Assembly (NCBI GenBank): GCA_009694045.1
Contig: SHVY01000034.1
Span: forward strand, 1-33,136
Length of the DNA: 33,136 bases
Direction of reading: 5' to 3'
Origin: Alphaproteobacteria bacterium
GTDB lineage: Bacteria > Pseudomonadota > Alphaproteobacteria > SP197
Part shown: piece by piece, positions 27,454-33,136 of the stretch
How positions within the stretch are numbered: the first letter of the stretch is position 1
Layout: each line of letters starts with the position of its first letter
Translations under genes and position numbers: made by a program
Notes under the pieces: model-generated
What the model saw: only the letters and a program-made list of their open reading frames with translations
Database searches by the model: none
What the model was told of the DNA's origin: nothing

Positions 27454-29211
27454 GTGGAGCGTCAACAGCGTCGGCTCGCCGCCATCCTTGCCGCGGATGT
27501 AGCCGGGTACAGCCGGCTCATGGGCATCGATGAAGAGGGCACGCTCGCGCAATTGAAGTCTCATCGGCGCGCCCTGGTCGACCCCAAGATCACGGAACAT
27601 CGCGGACGGATCGTCAAGACCACCGGGGACGGAATGCTGGTGGAGTTCGCGAGCGTGGTCGATGCCGTGCGGTGCGCCGCGGAAATTCAGCTAGGGATGG
27701 CCGAGCGCGGCGTCGACTTGCGCCCGAATTGCGCATCGAGTACCGCATCGGCATCAACGTCGGCGACATCATCATCGACGGCGACGACATTTTCGGCGAC
27801 GGCGTCAACATCGCGGCGCGGCTCGAGGCGCTGGCCCTTCCGGGCGGCATCTGCATCAGCCGGGGCGCGCGTGATCAGGTCCGGGACAAACTCGAACTCG
27901 CGCTCGAAGACCTCGGCGATCAGGCGGTCAAGAACATCGCCCGGCCGGTGCGGGTCTTTCGCGTTTCCGTCGGCGCACCCGCACCGGTGGGTGCGGATGC
28001 GAAGCTCGCTCCGCCACAGCCCGAGCACCTCTCCATCGCGGTCCTGCCGTTCGTGAACATGAGCGGCGATCCCGACCAGGAATACTTCGCTGACGGCATC
28101 TCCGAAGACATCATCACGGCTTTGTCGAAGGTTCCGCGGATGTTCGTCATTGCCCACAATTCATCCTTCACCTTCAAAGGGAAAGCCGTCCACGCGCAGG
28201 AGGTGAGCAAGAAGCTCGGCGTCCGGTACCTCCTGGAGGGCAGCGTCCGCAAGGCCGGGAGCCGGGTGCGGATCACGTCGCAGTTGATTGACGGGGTCAC
28301 GGGTGGACATCTCTGGGCGAGCGCTACGACCGCGATCTCACCGACATTTTCGCGGTCCAGGACGATGTCACGCAACAGATCATCAGCGCGCTCGAGGTCA
28401 CGCTGAGCGAGGCCGAGAAATCGCTGATCGTCGAAGGGGCACGAAGAACGTGGCCTCTCATGACTTTTTCCTGAGGGGCCGCGAGTTGATGTTCGAGCTG
28501 AAAAGAGATCGCGAGATGTTCGATCGATCGACGGCCTGCTTCCGGCGCGCCATCGCGCTCGATCCGAACTATGCCGACCCCTACGCGGGCCTTGGCATAG
28601 CGTACGTCCTGGATCATCAGAACAGCTGGAGCGATGCGCCCGAGACGTCACTTGACCAGGCCGAGCGCCACGTCAGCGAGGCGATCGCCAAGGACGACAA
28701 GGATCCATTCGCGCATTACGTCGCCGCCATGGTCGCCATGTGGAAGAAGGATTTTGAGCGATGGGCCCATGAGGCCGACCGGGCCTTGTCTCTCAACCCC
28801 AACTACGCGCCAGCGCTCAATGTGAGGGGCAGGGTGCACATCTATACGGGAGAGCCCGCCAGGGCGATCCCCTACATCGAACGGGCAATGCGCCGCGATC
28901 CGGCCTTCCAGCAGCAGTACTTGCATTTCCTCGGTACGGCCCATTTCGTGGCTGGTGATTACGCGACCGCGGGGGCTCTCTTCGAGGACCGTATCGCCAT
29001 CAATCCGACCAGGGATTTGTCGCGCGCCTTCCTCGCGTCTGCGTTGGGCCATTTGGGTCAACTGGACGAGGCCCGCCGGATTTGGCGCGAGCTCAAGGAG
29101 ATCAATCCTGGATACCCGCACGGGGATCATATCGGCCGACTGCCGTTCAGGGACTCCGCGGACGCCGAAAAGTTCACCGATGGCCTATGCAAGGCGGGCC
29201 TGGCGGAGTAA
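27454..29211 (+). pseudogene. Class III adenylate/guanylate cyclase with TolB-like and TPR domains, three frameshifts
   Basis: Repaired length is 586 aa. Residues ~5-165 form a class III nucleotide cyclase: LAADVAGYSRLM and TTGDGMLVEF carry the metal Asp residues, and FGDGVNIAARLEALA carries the Asn/Arg pair. Next comes the FlgO/TolB-like region (LPFVNMSGDPDQEYFADGIS, LLEGSVRKAG, LIDGVTGGHLW), then TPR repeats (AIALDPNYADPYAGLGIAYV, ALSLNPNYAPALNVRG, AIPYIERAMRRDP). This three-part protein is common in rhizobia and relatives and makes cAMP or cGMP. Frame changes lie near 27716, 28314 and 28437; each is repaired by adding one base, and the whole then closes in frame. It starts with GTG after GGGAGGG. 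No nonsense codon is seen apart from these shifts. Confidence 0.85.
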
Positions 29212-29259
29212 CCGCTCGCCGAAGATACTGTTCCAAAATCGTCAGGGCCTGGATTTCTC

Positions 29260-29279
29260 CCCTTCCCTCGCGGGAGGGG
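29260..29279. repeat. GC-rich hairpin downstream of the cyclase gene
   Basis: An 8-bp stem (29260-29267 with 29272-29279, one T-G pair) closes a 4-base loop. It resembles the interspersed intergenic hairpins with CCCTC/GAGGG arms frequent in alphaproteobacteria. It lacks a T-tract, so termination is possible but not clear. Confidence 0.55.
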
Positions 29280-29314
29280 CTGGGAGAGGTGGTCGATCCG
29301 AATGTTGATGCCCC

Positions 29315-29342
29315 TTGACACCACCCTGTATTTAGCTAAATA
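29315..29342 (+). promoter_or_regulatory. Sigma-70-type promoter of the ArsR operon
   Basis: A perfect TTGACA (29315-29320) is followed after 16 bases by TAAATA (29337-29342). The -10 overlaps the first operator palindrome, so the regulator would block polymerase when bound. The -10 match is moderate. Confidence 0.65.
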
Positions 29343-29366
29343 TGCAATTAGCTAATAGGCTAAATA
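29329..29366. promoter_or_regulatory. Probable ArsR-family operator palindromes
   Basis: A perfect 14-bp palindrome TATTTAGCTAAATA (29329-29342) and a perfect 10-bp palindrome ATTAGCTAAT (29347-29356) have centres 16 bases apart. A related half site, GGCTAAATA, follows at 29358-29366. This AT-rich block sits directly before the ArsR start codon in otherwise GC-rich DNA. ArsR-type dimers bind such TTAGCTAA-like palindromes, so autoregulation is likely. Confidence 0.72.
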
Positions 29367-29369
29367 ACG

Positions 29370-29747
29370 ATGATCCGCAACCCCGACGCGCTTTCCGCCA
29401 CCTTCGCCGCCTTGGCTGATCCCACGCGGCGGGCGATCGTCGCGCGGCTGTCCGCGGGCGAGGCGACGGTCGGAGAAGTCGCGCGGCCCTTTGCCTTGGC
29501 CCTGCCCACGGTCTCCCGCCATCTCAAGGTTCTCGAGCAGGCCGGCCTGATCCGGCGCGAGACCGATGCCCAATGGCGCCGCTGCCGCCTCCTGACCGAG
29601 CCCCTCGACGAGGCCGGTGAGTGGGTCGAGCGGACCCGTGCCTTCTGGGAGTCGAACCTCGACAGCCTTGCGGCTTACTTCAAGCCCCAACGGAAACCCG
29701 CCAAGAAAAGGCGTGCCAGACGTCGCAAGGGCGATCCAAAGGCATGA
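29370..29747 (+). CDS. ArsR-family winged-helix transcriptional regulator
   Basis: 125 aa. The fold is a winged helix (ALADPTRRAIVARLSAGEATVGEVA and LALPTVSRHLKVLEQAGLIRRE) with the wing at AQWRRCRLLTEPLDEAGEWVE. It has no metal-binding CxC pair, so it belongs to the non-metal group usually found beside AHSA1/SRPBCC genes, as here. The C-terminus is very basic (KKRRARRRKGDPKA). It probably represses its own operon through the palindromes just upstream. The GFA-family gene follows after 31 bases. Confidence 0.9.
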   Translation: MIRNPDALSATFAALADPTRRAIVARLSAGEATVGEVARPFALALPTVSRHLKVLEQAGLIRRETDAQWRRCRLLTEPLDEAGEWVERTRAFWESNLDSLAAYFKPQRKPAKKRRARRRKGDPKA

Positions 29748-29778
29748 CCGAGACTTTTACCAACCCCTGGAGGAACCC

Positions 29779-30200
29779 ATGACCAAGCCCATCACCGGCG
29801 GCTGCATCTGCGGCGCGCTGCGCTACGAGATCGATGCCGAGCCGATGATGGCCGGCCATTGCCAATGCTCGACTGCCAGAAGTCGACGGGCGCCGGCCAC
29901 GCCAGCCTGATGATGGTGCCGACCGCCGCCACGAAGATCACAGGCACGCCCCGCTACTTCGCCTCGAAGGCCGACAGCGGCAACACGACGGAGCGCGGGT
30001 TCTGCGCGACTTGCGGCAGCACCGTCTTCGGCAAGACCTCCGGCAACGCTCAGGGGATGGTGGTCTTCGCGGGCAGTCTCGACGATCCATCCCAGTTCAA
30101 GCCGCAGTTCTCGATCTTCGCCAAGCGCGGACACGCGTGGGATCACATGGCCCCGGCGGTTCCCCGCTTCGAAGGGATGCCGCCACGGCAGGGCTCGTGA
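29779..30200 (+). pseudogene. GFA-family (Mss4-like) zinc protein, single-base frameshift
   Basis: Repaired length is 140 aa, normal for the GFA/DUF636 family, whose named member was described as glutathione-dependent formaldehyde-activating enzyme; most members have no known reaction. Zinc Cys residues are visible as GGCICGALRYEI, HCQC-L-DCQKSTGAGH and FCATCGSTVFG. The frame changes near 29868, between HCQC and DCQK: one C is missing, and restoring it gives the normal motif. It has a GGAGG site 7 bases before its ATG. Its TGA overlaps the GTG of the next gene. Confidence 0.82.
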
Positions 30201-30656
30201 TAGCCCGCGCCCAAACCAAGGACGACGTGCTGCGGATCGTCCGCCGCGTATCCGCTTGCCTGGCCGACGTGTTCAGTGCCTGGACCGAGCCAACCCAGTT
30301 CATGGCCTGGTGGGGTCCGTCGGGGTGTGTCATTCCCAAGGCTGAATTGGATGTCCGGCCCGGCGGCCGCTACCGGGTAGAGATGGTGATGCCGGGCAGG
30401 AACCCGTTCGAGCTCAGTAGCACTTACGTTGCCGTCGAGCCGCCGCGCCGGCTGGTCTACACGTGGTCATGGCGTGGTAGCGGGTCCGTACGATGGCGTC
30501 GAATCGTTGGTGACGGTCGAGTTTCGCGACGCCGGCAAGGGCGAAACCGAAATCGTCGTCCTGCACGAACGGCTGTTGTCCGACAAGGCGATCGCCGACC
30601 ACAGCCACGGTTGGAACGCCCGCCTCGATAAACTGGTGACGTGTCTCGTCGCCTAG
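30197..30656 (+). pseudogene. AHSA1/SRPBCC-domain protein, single-base frameshift
   Basis: Repaired length is ~152 aa. The SRPBCC helix-grip fold binds hydrophobic ligands; AHSA1-type bacterial members are often paired with ArsR regulators, as here. Seen are VFSAWTEPTQFMAWWGP, DVRPGGRYRVEM, ppRRLVYTWSW, then in the next frame YDGVESLVTVEFRD and HERLLSDKAIADHSHGWNARLDKL. The shift lies near 30488, where removing one G joins the parts. A GTG start at 30197 overlaps the GFA stop (GTGA). The stop overlaps that of the convergent phnX by 3 bases. Confidence 0.82.
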
Positions 30657-31480
30657 GGCCGCTCGCCCCGCCCGAGCCGTGCCTCGATGTCGTCGAGGCA
30701 CGGCAGCAGGTCGGCCACCGAATCGATCACGTAGTGGGAGCCGGCCTGGGCGAGTTTCGATTCGGCCTTGGCCCTTCTCACCGCCAGATCCTTCTTCGGC
30801 AGCCTGCGGGCCTGGGCGAGCGGCATGCCGATCTCGTTGCCCGATACCGTCACCGCGACCGTCCACATGCCGGCGGCGAGCCCTTCCTCGATTCCGGGCA
30901 CCGTGTCGTCGACCTTCACGCAAGCCGCTATCGTGCTCGCCTCGAGGTCGATGGCATTGCGCAGACACATGGCGGGACCGGGCCGGCCGATCGGCACATC
31001 GGACGAGGACACCGAACAGTCGGGGGTGAATCCCTGCTTCGCGGCATCGCGCAGGTTCACCTCGTTCATCGCGCGGTTGTAGCCGGTGGTGGTGCCGATC
31101 TTCAGGCCGCGCTTGCGGCAGGCCACGACCGTCTTCAGCGTCCCTGGGATCAGCTTGGAATAGCGCGACAGACAGGCGATCTGCGCCGGAATGAACGCCG
31201 CGTAGAGCGCGTCGATGTCGCGGTCCGTCACGCCGGTTCCGCGCCGGGTCCGCCACCGGTCTGCCACGGCCGGCATCGCCGCGATGGTGGCGATGTGCAG
31301 ACGCTTCTCGGCGCCCATGGGTCCGCGCGCCTCGGCCATGGTGATCGGCACGCCGCGCTTGGCGAATACCTCGAGGAACACCGCGGCGGGGGCCATGCAG
31401 CCATGGTCCACGATGGTTCCGGCCCAATCGAAGATCACGGCTTGAAGCGGCCCGACGTAGCGACGGCGATAGCGGAACAT
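30653..31480 (-). CDS. phnX: Phosphonoacetaldehyde hydrolase (phosphonatase)
   Basis: 275 aa, HAD superfamily. It splits phosphonoacetaldehyde into acetaldehyde and phosphate. The nucleophile is D18 in VIFDWAGTIVD. The cap-domain lysine that forms the Schiff base is probably K59 in MGAEKRLHI. GTTTGYNRAM (motif II region) and CVKVDDTVPGIEEGLAAGMWTVAV (motif III region, acidic pair) also fit PhnX. The ATG at 31480 is chosen because the fold begins at once; the open frame continues upstream only into phnW. It lies 11 bases downstream of the phnW stop, so the two form one operon and catalyse consecutive steps. Confidence 0.93.
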   Translation of the reverse strand: MFRYRRRYVGPLQAVIFDWAGTIVDHGCMAPAAVFLEVFAKRGVPITMAEARGPMGAEKRLHIATIAAMPAVADRWRTRRGTGVTDRDIDALYAAFIPAQIACLSRYSKLIPGTLKTVVACRKRGLKIGTTTGYNRAMNEVNLRDAAKQGFTPDCSVSSSDVPIGRPGPAMCLRNAIDLEASTIAACVKVDDTVPGIEEGLAAGMWTVAVTVSGNEIGMPLAQARRLPKKDLAVRRAKAESKLAQAGSHYVIDSVADLLPCLDDIEARLGRGERP

Positions 31481-31491
31481 GGGATACCCTG

Positions 31492-32640
31492 TCAGGCGAA
31501 CGAGGCCATCTTGCCGACGGTCGCCCGCCCAGGCGCGCCCGAGGCGACGCCCAGCGCCGCCATGGCGTCGGCGATGGCGGCGAGCGCGCCCTGGATCTCG
31601 GGCGTGCCGATGCGGCCGATACAACCGATCCGGAAGGAGTCGGCGACCGTGAGCTTGCCCGGGTAGATCACGTAGCCCCGCGCGACCAGGCGATCGTAGA
31701 ACGCCTTGAAGTCGAAGCGCGGGTCGGCGGGCATGCGGAACGTGACGATGATCGGCGCCTGCAGCCGATCCGGCAGCAGGGTCTCGAACCCCAGCGCCCG
31801 CATGCCGGTGACGAGCAGCCGGCAGTTTTCGCTATAGCGCGCGCCGCGACCCGCCACCCCGCCCTCGGCCGCGTGCTCGGCCAGGGCCTGGTCGAGGGCG
31901 GCGAGGACGTGGGTGGGGGGCGTGAAGCGCCACTGGCCGTTGGTCGCGAAACCCTGTTCCTGGTGCTGCAAATCGAGGCTCAGGGAATGGGCGTTGCCCT
32001 TGGCGGCCGCCAGCGCGTCCTGCCGGACAATGGCGAAACCCAGGCCCGGCGCGCCTTCCAGGCACTTGTTGCTGGACGCGACCAGCGCATCGCAGCCGAG
32101 CGCCTCAACGTCGCAGGAGAGGGCGCCGAAGGAACTCATGGCGTCGACGATCAGGCGGCGGCCGCGGGCGCGCACCACGTCGGCGATCGCCATGATCGGG
32201 TTGAGGATTCCGGACGTGGTCTCGCAGTGGACGGCGGCGACATGGGTGATGCCGGAGTCCTCGGACAAACACGCGTCCAGGGCAGCGGGGCTGGGCGCCT
32301 CGTCTTCCGGAGTCTCGAGCACGACCACGGCGCGGCCCATGATTTCGGCCATGCGTTGCATGCGTTTGCCATAGGCGCCGTTCACGAGCACCAGCAGGCG
32401 GCCGTGCCACGGCAGCAGGGTGCCGATCGTGGCCTCGACCGCGAACGTGCCGCTCCCTTGCATCGGCACGCAGACGTAACCCTCTGATCCACCGGCGATT
32501 TCGAGCAGTCGGGCGCGGCCGCGGGCGGTCATGACGACGAAGTCGGGATCGCGGCTGCCCCAATCGCGCAGCATCGCCGCCTTGACGGTCGAAGAGGTCG
32601 TAAGTGGCCCTGGCGTGAGCAATATTTGCCCGGAATTCAT
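31492..32640 (-). CDS. phnW: 2-Aminoethylphosphonate:pyruvate transaminase
   Basis: 382 aa, PLP enzyme of the class V aminotransferase family. It moves the amino group of 2-aminoethylphosphonate to pyruvate, giving phosphonoacetaldehyde and alanine. The start LLTPGPLTTSSTVK, the segment DWGSRDPDF, PMQGSGTFAVEA, and the PLP lysine K192 in SSNKCLEGAPGLGF are diagnostic for PhnW. The ATG at 32640 fits known N-termini; an in-frame ATG at 32700 would add 20 unrelated residues and run into the AT-rich promoter. phnX follows directly. A LysR-type gene is divergent on the other side and is the natural candidate for its regulator. Confidence 0.93.
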   Translation of the reverse strand: MNSGQILLTPGPLTTSSTVKAAMLRDWGSRDPDFVVMTARGRARLLEIAGGSEGYVCVPMQGSGTFAVEATIGTLLPWHGRLLVLVNGAYGKRMQRMAEIMGRAVVVLETPEDEAPSPAALDACLSEDSGITHVAAVHCETTSGILNPIMAIADVVRARGRRLIVDAMSSFGALSCDVEALGCDALVASSNKCLEGAPGLGFAIVRQDALAAAKGNAHSLSLDLQHQEQGFATNGQWRFTPPTHVLAALDQALAEHAAEGGVAGRGARYSENCRLLVTGMRALGFETLLPDRLQAPIIVTFRMPADPRFDFKAFYDRLVARGYVIYPGKLTVADSFRIGCIGRIGTPEIQGALAAIADAMAALGVASGAPGRATVGKMASFA

Positions 32641-32709
32641 CGAAATACCCACCGAATTGGGCTGACCGCGAGCATGTCCCTTCGTGTTACATAAATCCAA
32701 TGATGGTTT

Positions 32710-32724
32710 TGTATAGAATATACA
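32710..32724. promoter_or_regulatory. Inverted repeat in the phnW/lysR divergent promoter
   Basis: TGTATA-GAA-TATACA is a perfect 6-bp inverted repeat with a 3-base centre. It lies in a short, very AT-rich stretch between the phnW and lysR starts, where a LysR-type regulator normally binds and controls both directions. It may be its recognition site; the assignment is by position and symmetry only. Confidence 0.5.
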
Positions 32725-32734
32725 ATATTATATT

Positions 32735-32944
32735 ATGAATAGCGCCCAGCTTCGCGCCTTCCACGCGGTGGGACGGCCGGCGGGTTCACCCGCGGCGCGG
32801 CCGCGCTCGGCGTCACCCAGCCGGCGGTGACGGCGCAGGTCCGGATCCTGGAGGTGTCCTTCGGCGTCGCCCTGTTCGCCCGCGCCGGCCGAGGCGTTCG
32901 CCTGACCGAGCTGGGGTGCGACCTCGCGGCCATCACCCAGCGCC
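32735..32944 (+). pseudogene. LysR-family regulator, N-terminal HTH only, cut by IS21 insertion
   Basis: The visible part encodes a LysR-type winged helix-turn-helix: MNSAQLRAFHAV, then after restoring one G near 32775, AGGFTRGAAALGVTQPAVT, AQVRILEVSFGVALFARAGRG and LTELGCDLAAITQRL. The LysR reading then meets the insertion-sequence end at 32945 and stops at a TAA inside it (32959-32961). About 70 of the usual ~300 residues remain, so the effector domain is missing. The rest of the gene should lie beyond the element, outside the window. The position next to phnWX suggests it controlled them. No clear Shine-Dalgarno is seen before the ATG. Confidence 0.83.
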
Positions 32945-33136
32945 TGTCAACGCCGGAGTAAAAATGCATCGGCGTGCCGGAGTATAGAGTGCGTCACGGC
33001 TGATGGCATGGAGGCGCCCCGCGGGGGGGCTGCCTGCGTTCTGGGTCATGGCTCGGGTGGGTTGGTTGGGCAGGTTTTGCGGCTTTGGCACCACGCTGTC
33101 GGCGCTTGCTCTGCTTGAGCCGATAGCTGTCGCCGT
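32945..33136 (-). mobile_element. IS21-family insertion sequence, istB-side end (partial)
   Basis: The end begins with TGTCAACGCCGGAG at 32945. Two copies of a GCCGGAGTA-led repeat (from 32952 and 32976, 24 bases apart) are the multiple terminal repeats typical of IS21 ends, where the transposase binds. An istB C-terminus lies just inside. The terminal block 32951-32974 matches 136-159 (opposite strand) in 22 of 24 bases. The element continues beyond the window. Confidence 0.82.
32994..33136 (-). CDS. istB: IS21-family helper ATPase IstB, C-terminal fragment
   Basis: 46 codons plus a TGA (32994-32996) are visible, reading GDSYRLKQSKRRQR and then a Pro/Arg-rich tail. G-[DE]-SYRL-[RK] is the common end of IstB helper proteins, which form an AAA+ decamer that selects target DNA for IstA. 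The ATPase motifs lie outside the window. The Pro-rich extension after the SYRL motif is longer than in many IstB proteins. Confidence 0.75.
   Translation of the reverse strand, partial: GDSYRLKQSKRRQRGAKAAKPAQPTHPSHDPERRQPPRGAPPCHQP

Overview
The window is GC-rich (AT-rich only in a few intergenic stretches), densely packed DNA. The gene families point to an alphaproteobacterium, probably Rhodospirillales-like: a malonyl-CoA ligase, CaiD- and BKACE-type acyl chemistry, an ACT-domain threonine ammonia-lyase, a class III cyclase/TPR protein, and 2-aminoethylphosphonate use. This placement is an inference from gene content and codon use; no rRNA or other marker gene is present.

Layout. Both edges lie inside IS21-family insertion sequences. 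At 1-169 there is an istA-side end, with the istA start reading out of the window to the left. At 32945-33136 there is an istB-side end, with the istB C-terminus reading inward. Both elements are oriented on the minus strand. From left to right the unique DNA holds: matB (-); a 6.4-kb calcium-binding RTX protein with a FecR-like N-terminus (+), broken by several frameshifts and one stop; a phytanoyl-CoA dioxygenase-like gene and an unusual FlK-like-thioesterase/DsbA-family fusion (-); a ureohydrolase, a GreA/GreB-type factor and a diguanylate cyclase (+); an SDR, an arginine-deiminase/DDAH-type hydrolase, a CBS-domain protein and caiD (-); BKACE, an EamA transporter and a proline iminopeptidase (+), ending in a bidirectional terminator; an OmpA-like lipoprotein and diaminopropionate ammonia-lyase (-); a CorA-type transporter (+); a glutamine amidotransferase, threonine ammonia-lyase, GST and an Old-Yellow-Enzyme/FeS/FAD protein (-); a class III cyclase-TolB-TPR protein (+, frameshifted); an ArsR-GFA-AHSA1 operon (+) behind a palindromic operator; phnX and phnW (-); and a divergent LysR gene cut short by the right-hand IS21.

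How genes fit together. The clearest pathway is phnWX, which converts 2-aminoethylphosphonate to acetaldehyde and phosphate. Its divergent LysR neighbour, a likely regulator, is truncated by the insertion sequence. CaiD and BKACE are divergent and could serve carnitine or other beta-keto acid degradation. Much of the rest is amino-acid, amine and acyl-CoA catabolism, which suggests a heterotroph using nitrogenous small molecules.

A general caution: at least seven loci carry clean single-base frame changes, mostly loss of one G or C in a short GC run, with the protein continuing perfectly in the next frame. Some or most of these may be consensus sequencing errors rather than real decay. I mark such loci as pseudogenes but give the product the repaired frame would encode. 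I found no convincing new multi-gene system. The most novel single item is the FlK-like/DsbA-family fusion at 9212-10189.
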